From positions 62,001-126,000 of the forward strand of contig NZ_FXUA01000002.1 of assembly GCF_900182815.1 (NCBI RefSeq): a stretch of DNA of 64,000 nucleotides, given 5' to 3'. The position numbers and the translations under genes are program-made. The first letter of the stretch is position 1. Each line of letters starts with the position of its first letter. Under the pieces are notes generated by a model. That model made no database searches and was not told the origin of the DNA. It was given only the letters and a program-made list of their open reading frames with translations. This DNA comes from Algoriphagus winogradskyi. GTDB taxonomy: Bacteria > Bacteroidota > Bacteroidia > Cytophagales > Cyclobacteriaceae. Below, one piece after another: positions 18,465 through 26,245 of this stretch.

Positions 18465-18496
18465 ATAGACCTCTCATTGGAGAGGTCTATTTTTTT
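18465..18496 (+). terminator. Terminator for rightward transcription, overlapping the convergent gene's stop
   Basis: Eleven-base perfect stem ATAGACCTCTC / GAGAGGTCTAT with loop ATTG and a following run of seven T on the + strand. It lies about 180 bases after yjjX. Its right arm contains the TAG stop (18487-18489) of the convergent minus-strand gene. Confidence 0.8.
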
Positions 18497-19473
18497 AAAT
18501 TCTTTAGAAAGTTATTCAAAGCTACTCTCCAATCAGGATCAGCATCCCATTCAGGGCCTATGTACAGCTCCTCACGAACAAGAAGCTTGATGTAATATTT
18601 TACAACTATCCTTGAAGCAGCTTCATCCGTTCTTGGTTCTAACCCCATACTTTTCATCAAATCTGCTTCTCTGCCTTCTACTTTTACCAACAGAAACTGG
18701 ACTTTTTCTTGAATTAATTCTGCTTCAGATTTTGCCTCGGTGAGCCACTCAATTTCATATGGATATTCCTGCTTGAGCACTTGTTCGATTCCGGCTTTTT
18801 GAGCTGCCTGCTCAGCCAGGATAACTTCGGGCGACTTACCATACATATCATACCTAAAGTAACTAAGTAGGCCTGTTTCTGCTGATGAGCCTTCAATTGT
18901 AATCCCTAACTGAAACACATCAAGGTTGAGCGGATTTTGGGGAATAAATTTGAGGTTAGATGTCGTTTCAGTATTACTGATACTTAGAAACTCAGGCACT
19001 TCTAAAACAAGAAGATTTTGTGTCGGCTGAAGTTCACCTATACTAGCAAACTGGCCAGTAACCGCGCCTATATCAGCTCCTGTTATGCCATAAAGCGATT
19101 TACTTGGAATAATATTTTTGTCACCGGTAAAAGACCCTACGTGAATATTCATCTGATTTTTCTGCCTGGTGATTAGAATAATATTCTTAACAAGCCGCTG
19201 CTGAAACGCCTTGGCAAAGTCTGTCTGCACAGCCTCAGATAGCGCTACTTTCTCTAGTTCAAAATAGGCCACAGGATCTCCACCTGCCTTTACCAGTGAA
19301 TTGTGCACGCTATCTGCCACTTCTTCCCAAGTCATGATGGGTCTAGCAGAAGGGTCGGCTGAGACTAAAACCACCGATTTTCCATTAAAAAATGTCTGAG
19401 GTAGAGCCCCTTGAGCCGAAACCGGCTTGTGATTTACTAAAAGAATAAAAATAAAAAGGATATTATATTTCAT
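18487..19473 (-). CDS. Secreted protein of unknown function
   Basis: I chose the ATG at 19473 because it gives a clean signal peptide (MKYNILFIFILLVNHKPVSAQ) and because the longer frame would run into the start of the divergent peptidase gene. The exported protein has about 308 residues, with mixed alpha/beta character and no cysteine-rich or catalytic motif I recognise. Segments such as NGKSVVLVSADPSARPIMTW and FQQRLVKNIILITRQ suggest an alpha/beta fold at the N-terminus; the C-terminal part looks helical. It has the look of a Bacteroidota-restricted periplasmic or outer-membrane protein. It is divergent from the M28 peptidase with 69 bases between the starts, so the two may share control. 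Confidence 0.75.
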   Translation of the reverse strand: MKYNILFIFILLVNHKPVSAQGALPQTFFNGKSVVLVSADPSARPIMTWEEVADSVHNSLVKAGGDPVAYFELEKVALSEAVQTDFAKAFQQRLVKNIILITRQKNQMNIHVGSFTGDKNIIPSKSLYGITGADIGAVTGQFASIGELQPTQNLLVLEVPEFLSISNTETTSNLKFIPQNPLNLDVFQLGITIEGSSAETGLLSYFRYDMYGKSPEVILAEQAAQKAGIEQVLKQEYPYEIEWLTEAKSEAELIQEKVQFLLVKVEGREADLMKSMGLEPRTDEAASRIVVKYYIKLLVREELYIGPEWDADPDWRVALNNFLKNLKK

Positions 19474-19542
19474 GAATTCAGAGGTGTGATCCACTAAGCT
19501 TATTAATTTTACCAATATACATAACGCAAAATACTTTCCTTG

Positions 19543-20472
19543 ATGCAACTCTCAATCAAAAACGCAATAAGTTGTTTCTTATTTCTACTAATTTTTCAAG
19601 CGAATGGGCAAAGTATTTCTCCAAAAAGTCTCATTGAAAATATCAAGTATTTATCTTCTGATGAGCTTAAAGGCAGAAAAACTGGCAGTGAAGGAAATGC
19701 TGAAGCACGTTCTTTTATTCTTGATCAATTTAAAAGCATTGGACTGAAGACGCAATATGCCGATTATCAGCAAAAGTTTACTTTTGAAAGTAGGAGAGAT
19801 AACAAAACATACGAAGACGCTATTAATATTTTAGGGTTTGTAGCTGGTAAGGAGTCAAAAAAACTGATTGTAATTACTGCGCACTATGATCACGTGGGGA
19901 TAGGCAGGCCCAATGCAGATGGTGATACCATTTACAACGGTGCCGACGACAATGCATCAGGAACTGCCGCATTGATAGAATTAGCCAGGTATTTTAAAAA
20001 ACATAGACCTGAGCACTCCATGATTTTTGCTGCATTGGACGGCGAAGAGATGGGATTACAAGGTGCAAAAGCATTACTTAAAGATTTCCCCTTTGAATTA
20101 GATCAAATTCTTCTCAACATCAATATGGATATGATTTCCAGAAATGAAAAGGGAGAGCTATATGCTTCGGGTACTTACTACTATCCCACTTTTAAAACCA
20201 TCTTAGAAGGAGCGTCTATTGGTTCTACTCCCAAGTTAATGTTTGGCCACGATGAACCGAACACAGGAAGGGATAACTGGACTCAATCCTCAGATCAAGG
20301 ACCATTCTTTAATGCGAATATTCCACATATTTATTTCGGCGTAGAAGATCACCCAGACTATCATAAACCAAGTGATTCTTTTGAAAATATAGACGAACAG
20401 TTTTATATCAATGCTGTCAACCTTATCTTGAAGTGTACAATAGCATTGGATGTGGAATTACCCAAAGAGTAA
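19543..20472 (+). CDS. Secreted M28 family zinc metallopeptidase
   Basis: Exported aminopeptidase-type enzyme of family M28. Start ATG 19543 (preceded by TTG) gives a signal peptide ending near NGQ at residue 23. The di-zinc ligands are visible in order: His114 in TAHYDHVG, Asp135 in NGADDNASG, the Glu168-Glu169 pair in LDGEEMG, Asp196 in NMDMISR, and a late His in FNANIPHIYFG. At 310 residues it is a bare catalytic domain without PA or C-terminal sorting domain. Probably takes part in peptide scavenging in the periplasm or outside the cell; the exact substrate cannot be told. Confidence 0.92.
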   Translation: MQLSIKNAISCFLFLLIFQANGQSISPKSLIENIKYLSSDELKGRKTGSEGNAEARSFILDQFKSIGLKTQYADYQQKFTFESRRDNKTYEDAINILGFVAGKESKKLIVITAHYDHVGIGRPNADGDTIYNGADDNASGTAALIELARYFKKHRPEHSMIFAALDGEEMGLQGAKALLKDFPFELDQILLNINMDMISRNEKGELYASGTYYYPTFKTILEGASIGSTPKLMFGHDEPNTGRDNWTQSSDQGPFFNANIPHIYFGVEDHPDYHKPSDSFENIDEQFYINAVNLILKCTIALDVELPKE

Positions 20473-20541
20473 GGCCTCTCCTTTCCATTGGTTTACTTCT
20501 TACTTACCTTAGACTTTTAAGCACGCAACTAACGCGATATT

Positions 20542-22320
20542 TTGGCTAAAACTGATTTTATCACCAGGCTTTTGATATGGAGACTCAGACACATGAGTAA
20601 CCAAACCTTTATCCTACTTCTCAGCGGGATAATAGGTATATTATCAGGTCTTGCCGCAGTGATTCTAAAGGAAGGAGTACATGCTATTCAGCATTTTCTA
20701 ACGGAAGGGTTTTATAAGGAATATGCCAATTTCCTTTATATCATCTATCCACTTATCGGTATTGTGACAGCCTACATCTTAGGAAAGTATATTTTCAAAG
20801 ATTGGGGGGGGCATGGAATCCCGGATATCCTGTTCAACATCTCCAAAAAGCAAAGCATCATTGCAAGAGTAAAAACCTACAGTCGTGTAGTTACTTCTGC
20901 TATAACTGTTGGATTCGGTGGATCTGTCGGTCTTGAGGCACCAATGTTAGTAACAGGCTCGGCGATCGGATCTAATGTTGGATCTCTTGTTCACCTGAAT
21001 GCAAAAAAGAGGACACTCCTGATAGGCTGTGGTGCAGCCGCTGCCATTTCTTCCATATTTGGCGCTCCGATAGGCGGAGTGATTTTCGCGATAGAAGTAA
21101 TCATGATGGAAATCAGCACTGCTAGCTTTATTCCCCTGTTGATTGCATCTGTTACCGGCTCTTTGACATCCATGGTTCTTATCGGCAAAGACTCCGTTTT
21201 CAACTTCAAATTGACTGAAAACTTCCAGGCTTCCCACATGCCTTATTATTTGCTGCTGGGAATAACCTGCGGTATAGTATCTCTCTATTTTAGCCAGGCT
21301 GTAAGAAAAACAGAATCTTTGATGGAGAGTTTTGATAGCCAAGCTTTGAGAATACTTTACGGCGGGGCAATCTTGGGAATCATGGTTTTTTTCCTGCCTC
21401 CTATCTATGGAGAAGGGTACGAAACACTTAACACGCTAATCGATGGAAACTCAAGCCAATTACTTGAAAGAAGTCCTTTTTTCTCGATTATTGAGAACCC
21501 CTATATCATCATTATTTTCTTAGCCTTTATCATCTTAGTAAAGCCAATAGCATCTGCAGTCACTCTTGGGGCAGGTGGAAGCGGAGGAATATTTGCTCCT
21601 TCCTTATATGTAGGTGGTATTTTAGGTTTTCTTTTTGCCTACACAAGTAATCTTTTTGATTTTACAATTCCTCTTCCTCTCGCTCACTTTACTTTAGTTG
21701 CTATGTGTGGAGTGATGGCAGGAGCTCAGCACGCACCTCTTTCTGCGATATTTTTAATAGCGGAATTAACAGGAGGTTATGAGCTTTTTGTCCCATTGAT
21801 GTTTGTTTCGGCGATTTCTTATGTAACTAAGACTGCCTATCAGAAAGACAGCATCTACATGATTCAACTGAAAGAAAAGGGCAGAAACTTACCTGAGTCA
21901 AAAGATCAAGAACTTTTGGAACTCATAACCATTTCCCATGTAATTGAGCGAGACTTGCTTCCAATACACCCTGATTCGAAATTGAAAGATTTGATCAACT
22001 TAGTGAAAATATCCAAGCGCAATATTTTTCCTGTAGTAGATGAGTTTAAAGCTCTAAGAGGTATAGTCACCTTAGATGATATTCGGGACATCATGTTTGA
22101 TCGAGAGAAGCAAGAGAACTTGACGATTAAAGAGCTAATGCATAGTCCCCCTGAAATCCTATTGGCTACTGAGAATATGCAAAAAGCTATGGAAAAATTT
22201 GAATTGTCTGGTGCATGGAACCTCCCTGTAATCGAAGATGGCAAGTATTTGGGCTTTGTTTCCAAGTCAAGAATCTTCAATGCATACCGAAAACGGCTCA
22301 TCAAGCAAAAGCAAGATTAA
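20542..22320 (+). CDS. CLC-family chloride channel/antiporter with C-terminal CBS pair
   Basis: Membrane protein of about 440 residues of CLC transporter followed by two CBS domains (residues ~455-590; VDEFKALRGIVTLDDI and IEDGKYLGFVSKSRI). The anion-pathway motifs are modified but present: GHGIP (about 90-94) in place of GSGIP, GLEAP (130-134) keeping the gating glutamate, and GSGGIFAPSL. I take the TTG at 20542 as start, since the residues before the first ATG (FITRLLIWRLRH) match the conserved cytoplasmic helix seen at the N-terminus of Bacteroidota CLC proteins. A second, different CLC lies at 59748. The intergenic DnaA-box region follows. Confidence 0.9.
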   Translation: MAKTDFITRLLIWRLRHMSNQTFILLLSGIIGILSGLAAVILKEGVHAIQHFLTEGFYKEYANFLYIIYPLIGIVTAYILGKYIFKDWGGHGIPDILFNISKKQSIIARVKTYSRVVTSAITVGFGGSVGLEAPMLVTGSAIGSNVGSLVHLNAKKRTLLIGCGAAAAISSIFGAPIGGVIFAIEVIMMEISTASFIPLLIASVTGSLTSMVLIGKDSVFNFKLTENFQASHMPYYLLLGITCGIVSLYFSQAVRKTESLMESFDSQALRILYGGAILGIMVFFLPPIYGEGYETLNTLIDGNSSQLLERSPFFSIIENPYIIIIFLAFIILVKPIASAVTLGAGGSGGIFAPSLYVGGILGFLFAYTSNLFDFTIPLPLAHFTLVAMCGVMAGAQHAPLSAIFLIAELTGGYELFVPLMFVSAISYVTKTAYQKDSIYMIQLKEKGRNLPESKDQELLELITISHVIERDLLPIHPDSKLKDLINLVKISKRNIFPVVDEFKALRGIVTLDDIRDIMFDREKQENLTIKELMHSPPEILLATENMQKAMEKFELSGAWNLPVIEDGKYLGFVSKSRIFNAYRKRLIKQKQD

Positions 22321-22758
22321 CGTAATTAAGAATAATATTTGGAAGAGTGGATTATCCACTTTTTTACCTCTGTGTTTTAACTGATTTTTTCAAGTTAGGC
22401 TGCTTTATCCACAAAATTACCTTTAAAAAACTCTATATATTTAGCTGTTTTACAGGCGATTAGCTATAGAATATTAACAAGTGTGGATAAATTATCGAAA
22501 ATGTGGATAAAAAATACTTGCTTTTTTTAAACCTCAAATAGAGCCCAAAAACAAGGATCGCATGATTAAATAGGTACAAGTTTGAACTCCAAAATTTAAC
22601 CTGAAAAACACCTATTTTCGATCAATGCTAAAAGATAATTTTGTGGGGCTTCAATTCCTTTTAAATAATTGAGAAAAACAGGAGTACAAAAACAAGAAAT
22701 TGAAATCCCTCAAACTTTTACATCAAATAATCCTATTTTAATAGTACAAATCCAACGT
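22321..22758. other. AT-rich gap with a cluster of DnaA boxes (candidate oriC or DnaA-binding locus)
   Basis: 438 bases without a gene between convergent genes. DnaA boxes: TTATCCACT at 22352-22360 (one mismatch, inside the 15-base palindrome AGTGGATTATCCACT), TTATCCACA at 22405-22413 (perfect, + strand), TGTGGATAA at 22482-22490 and 22502-22510 (both perfect, minus-strand orientation, 20 bases apart start to start). The remaining 250 bases to mtgA are very A/T-rich, as a duplex-unwinding element would be. No dnaA gene is in the window, and the flanking genes converge on the region, which is not the usual arrangement at an origin. A datA/DARS-like DnaA-binding site is the alternative. Confidence 0.55.
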
Positions 22759-23454
22759 TTATATTCCCATACCTATTGGAGGAAGATTGTTCATCTGCCT
22801 TAGAATCCAGACTTGCCTCCCTAAGATATATGGGGTTGGTCTGGCTGGTGACCATCTTCTTGGATTAGGAAGAACTGCAGCTATCAAGGCTGCCTGATTT
22901 CGGGTTAGTTTGGCTGCTGGTTTATCGAAAAACTCCTGAGAAGCAGCTTCAATACCGTAGATTCCCTCGCCCATCTCTATCACATTCAGGTAAACTTCCA
23001 TGATGCGCTCTTTAGGCCAAATTAGCTCTACCAACACGGTAAAATATGCCTCAAGTCCTTTCCTTAAATAATTACGCGATTGCCATAGAAAGACATTTTT
23101 AACTGTCTGCTGGGTAATGGTACTCGCTCCCTTTACACGCTTTCCTTTCTTGTTGTTTTCCCATGCCTTTTCCATCGCTTCAATATCAAACCCATTATGG
23201 TCAAGAAATTTTTGATCTTCCGATGCATACACAGCTTGGGGTGCGTTCTTGGATATTTCACTAAATGGAACCCAGTCTTTCCGAAGACGAACCTCTTTTT
23301 CAGAATCAAATGCCTGTTCAAAAACTCTAATAACCATTAATGGTGTGAGTGGCACAGGAACGAAACGATAGAGAACAGTCAACCCCACGGATAAAATGAA
23401 AAACCACATAAGCGTTTTCCAAACCAATCGCCATAGCCACTTAAGAACTTTCAT
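22759..23454 (-). CDS. mtgA: Monofunctional peptidoglycan transglycosylase
   Basis: Glycosyltransferase family 51 enzyme that polymerises lipid II into glycan strands. The 231-residue protein has one N-terminal membrane helix (about residues 10-30) and the GT51 domain: the catalytic Glu in ASEDQKFLDHNGFD, the GASTITQQTVKN motif, the LRKGLEAY region and the second key Glu in RIMEVYLNVIEMG. There is no transpeptidase domain, hence MtgA rather than a class A PBP. The stop lies just beyond the DnaA-box region. A methyltransferase gene lies ten bases upstream on the same strand. Confidence 0.95.
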   Translation of the reverse strand: MKVLKWLWRLVWKTLMWFFILSVGLTVLYRFVPVPLTPLMVIRVFEQAFDSEKEVRLRKDWVPFSEISKNAPQAVYASEDQKFLDHNGFDIEAMEKAWENNKKGKRVKGASTITQQTVKNVFLWQSRNYLRKGLEAYFTVLVELIWPKERIMEVYLNVIEMGEGIYGIEAASQEFFDKPAAKLTRNQAALIAAVLPNPRRWSPARPTPYILGRQVWILRQMNNLPPIGMGI

Positions 23455-23463
23455 ATTTTCGTT

Positions 23464-24258
23464 TTAAACGGTAGCACTCACCTGTATAAAATGGTAGAAA
23501 AACACTGCATTATCATTCAAGGCAATAGAATCAAGATCATGCTCCATTGCCAAAACATCTTCTTCTGTAACCAATTCTGCTTCGATCATTCCAGAAGCAG
23601 CACTTTTCATTAACTCCTTCCAATATTGAGTAATTTCTTTAAGCTCCTCAGGTTTTCGCTGATCTAAGTGAAACCCTCCATGAAATAGCCCAATTTCTCT
23701 GTAGCCAGCATTCCTCAACAGATTACCAAGATTAGCCCCAATATCTGGATTACCACCCAAAGATACCTGCAGATCATTGTAGTTTTTATAGTATTTTGTC
23801 AACCCTGGAAATGCAGGATGAAAATAGAAACTAGAATTAAAAACCTCTGTAAACCAGAGCTTAGTCTCAGGAAGAAGATAGGGCTTGATGGCTACCAAAA
23901 CTTGAGCTGCATCAGGAATATGCTCTAATGCCCAGCAAATGAATACTGAATCATAGTTCTCTTCAACCTGTAGTTTTCGGGCGTCTTGACAGACAAATTT
24001 AACTCTATCCCCAGCAAACGCTAAATTCTGTCTGGCTCTATCAATTTGACTTTGGGAGTAATCTACGCAGGTAATCTCAAGGTCAGGAAATAGCCTTAAC
24101 AAAACTTCAGTTTGCGCCCCTACTCCAGAACCTACTTCAAGAAGTTTTTTGCAGCCAGAAAAATCAACCCTAGGGTAAATTAAAGAACCAAGCACACCGG
24201 CTTGGTCCATCAGCCGCTGTTGCTCCTTAGGAATGTATCCATGTAAATATGCAGTCAT
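23464..24258 (-). CDS. SAM-dependent methyltransferase, class I
   Basis: Rossmann-fold methyltransferase of 264 residues. Motif I is LLEVGSGVGAQTEVLL, followed by an acidic residue ending strand 2 (ITCVDYSQSQIDRAR) and motif IV VFICWALEHIPDAAQVL. The first 30 residues contain a DQAGVLGSLIYPRVDF stretch. The C-terminal third (IGANLGNLLRNAGYREIGLFHG) is typical of UbiE-like small-molecule methyltransferases, but the substrate is not evident. It starts 52 bases downstream of the DUF3857 gene's stop and ends ten bases before mtgA, so these may form one transcript. Confidence 0.85.
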   Translation of the reverse strand: MTAYLHGYIPKEQQRLMDQAGVLGSLIYPRVDFSGCKKLLEVGSGVGAQTEVLLRLFPDLEITCVDYSQSQIDRARQNLAFAGDRVKFVCQDARKLQVEENYDSVFICWALEHIPDAAQVLVAIKPYLLPETKLWFTEVFNSSFYFHPAFPGLTKYYKNYNDLQVSLGGNPDIGANLGNLLRNAGYREIGLFHGGFHLDQRKPEELKEITQYWKELMKSAASGMIEAELVTEEDVLAMEHDLDSIALNDNAVFFYHFIQVSATV

Positions 24259-24310
24259 GTCCTTGGATATTTGCTCTCAAAATTATCAATAAAAGAACAA
24301 ATACTGCACG

Positions 24311-26245
24311 TCAGTTTGGTGAAGGAGATGACTTCTTTTTCAGAATCACAGGTTCTGAAAGTTTTGAAGCAACACTTTCCATAAAATACTTAAGGTTTTC
24401 ATATTCACTTGCAGGAATAAGTGGGTTATTCACTACGAACTTCGCTGAAATTGTCAGACCATTATTAACCACAAAAGGGGAGTAAATAAAAAGTACATAC
24501 TCTCCATTAATAGTATATCCAGCTTCCAAAGGGTAATCATCTAATTCATATCCTTCTGGAATATTAACGACAGTATTGTACGTTTCTGTAAAAGCATAAC
24601 CAAAATCGACAGGAAACATCCTGTACTCTTGAGTAAAAGGATTCTCAGAGAAAGAAGAAAATTTAAGTGGGTTAAATAAAATCATCTCATTCGCTCCAAA
24701 ATCGGTAAACTTTGTGTCGAAACTCATAACGAGAAAGTCTTTTTCCTCAAGCAAATTATTGACCTCAAAATTTTCAAAAACTACTCCATCCTCCTTATCA
24801 AATAACTCCTCTAAAGACTCCTTTCTTTTTTCGATTCCACTTATTTCTTGAGCCAAACTAAGACCTCTATATCTATAATTTCGGTGAGAATTGGTCATTA
24901 TTAGTTGTCCTTCCTCATTCATCTCAACCCGACCAAAATATTGAGAATTAGAATTATGCTGGATATCTATAGGGATGAGCTTACTTTGATCTTCCTGTAA
25001 ATACAGGCCTCCCTTCACATGTTTATCTAAGTCAACGTATCCAAAAGGTGCGTCAGGCTGCGATAAATCAAGATATTGAGGCTTCCCATCAAGTACTGCT
25101 AATAACAATATTTCATCAAACTGATTAAGAAATGGGAACGGCACCAAGTCGCTTCTTCCATAGCCTTTACTGCCAATAAGAACTGGCTCACAAGGAATTC
25201 CTTCTGACTTGAGAACTCCCATTAGTGCGAGCATAAGCTCTCCAGGGGTACCTACCTTAGACTTTAGCAATTGATTGAGATTTTGTTGAGGATAAATCCA
25301 GTCATCACCTTCTACTCTAAAGTTATTTCTCAAATAATAATAGGCCTTCTGGGCTGTTTCCAGCTGTGTAGCACCCTTCAAATCAACGTCAAGGAATTCT
25401 TTTGTTATGGGATTATTTCTATAAAATCCCTTCTGCGTATAGTGAGAAATTACTTCGTCACCCAGCACCTCCCAAGTATTGAGCACATCCTTCCATTGTA
25501 TACCCATATCTCCAGAGGTTCTATATTGAGCCAATTGAAATTCTATTCGGTCCACATAGTCTCTATAATTCTTCATAAATGGCTCTTCTTTCAGGGAATG
25601 TAAGTCCTTTAGAGTCCAAGTGTAATTATCAAATTCGTGGGTTTTCTCTACACTACTAGCGAAATTTTGACCTTGTCCCATGGTCCTATATTCCAGGTTA
25701 GGGTTCATTTTAATTCCATATTGACTGTATAGAGTAGGAAGTGTATTTTGAAATGTCCAGCCGTCAATAAATGTGAGATTTTTATCCACTTTTTTGTATT
25801 GATACTCGATGATAGACCCCACCTGTACATTCGGAAAAGAAATCCTTAGTTCCTTATATCCACCATCCAGATCTACTTCAAAAATACCATCCTTAGAAAC
25901 CTTTACTGTTTCTGCATTGCCATTTGCAAAATTTGTTGTTTGGGCCTTCACCCCTGAAATGTCCTCCATTCTTTGGTCCCCGGCATAATAGCGAATACGG
26001 ATATCGGCATTTGCCTTACCTGCTTCGGAAAGCACTTTCATGCGGATAAAATAAGTGGTTTCGAGTAGCCCAGGTAAGAATTTAGAATTCCCATACGACA
26101 CTAATATCACAGCTGATGCATCTGGCTCAAAAGCTACCTCAGTCAAAGAAATCTCACTGTCGCTAAACTCTCCCAGTTTAGCTATTTGAGAAAATGTAAT
26201 CCTCGAAATTAGGATCAAAATAAGGGTTAATAAGGTTTTATTCAT
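24311..26245 (-). CDS. DUF3857/transglutaminase-like exported protein, apparently without the catalytic cysteine
   Basis: A 644-residue secreted protein (signal peptide MNKTLLTLILILISRITFS). Residues ~60-190 form the DUF3857 domain, the middle a transglutaminase-like domain, and the C-terminus the DUF3858-type beta domain. Where active transglutaminase-like proteins have G-x-C-x-D/K at the start of the core helix (the neighbour reads AYGDCKGLTNLMQAML), this protein reads VGTPGELMLALMGVL, with no cysteine. It is therefore probably a non-catalytic member that binds rather than cleaves. It overlaps the neighbour by eight bases, so the two proteins are made together and may act as a pair. Confidence 0.85.
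   Translation of the reverse strand: MNKTLLTLILILISRITFSQIAKLGEFSDSEISLTEVAFEPDASAVILVSYGNSKFLPGLLETTYFIRMKVLSEAGKANADIRIRYYAGDQRMEDISGVKAQTTNFANGNAETVKVSKDGIFEVDLDGGYKELRISFPNVQVGSIIEYQYKKVDKNLTFIDGWTFQNTLPTLYSQYGIKMNPNLEYRTMGQGQNFASSVEKTHEFDNYTWTLKDLHSLKEEPFMKNYRDYVDRIEFQLAQYRTSGDMGIQWKDVLNTWEVLGDEVISHYTQKGFYRNNPITKEFLDVDLKGATQLETAQKAYYYLRNNFRVEGDDWIYPQQNLNQLLKSKVGTPGELMLALMGVLKSEGIPCEPVLIGSKGYGRSDLVPFPFLNQFDEILLLAVLDGKPQYLDLSQPDAPFGYVDLDKHVKGGLYLQEDQSKLIPIDIQHNSNSQYFGRVEMNEEGQLIMTNSHRNYRYRGLSLAQEISGIEKRKESLEELFDKEDGVVFENFEVNNLLEEKDFLVMSFDTKFTDFGANEMILFNPLKFSSFSENPFTQEYRMFPVDFGYAFTETYNTVVNIPEGYELDDYPLEAGYTINGEYVLFIYSPFVVNNGLTISAKFVVNNPLIPASEYENLKYFMESVASKLSEPVILKKKSSPSPN

Noticed and set aside
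25782-25790. A single TTATCCACT inside the 24311 gene
   Set aside because: Isolated, one mismatch, in coding sequence; expected by chance.
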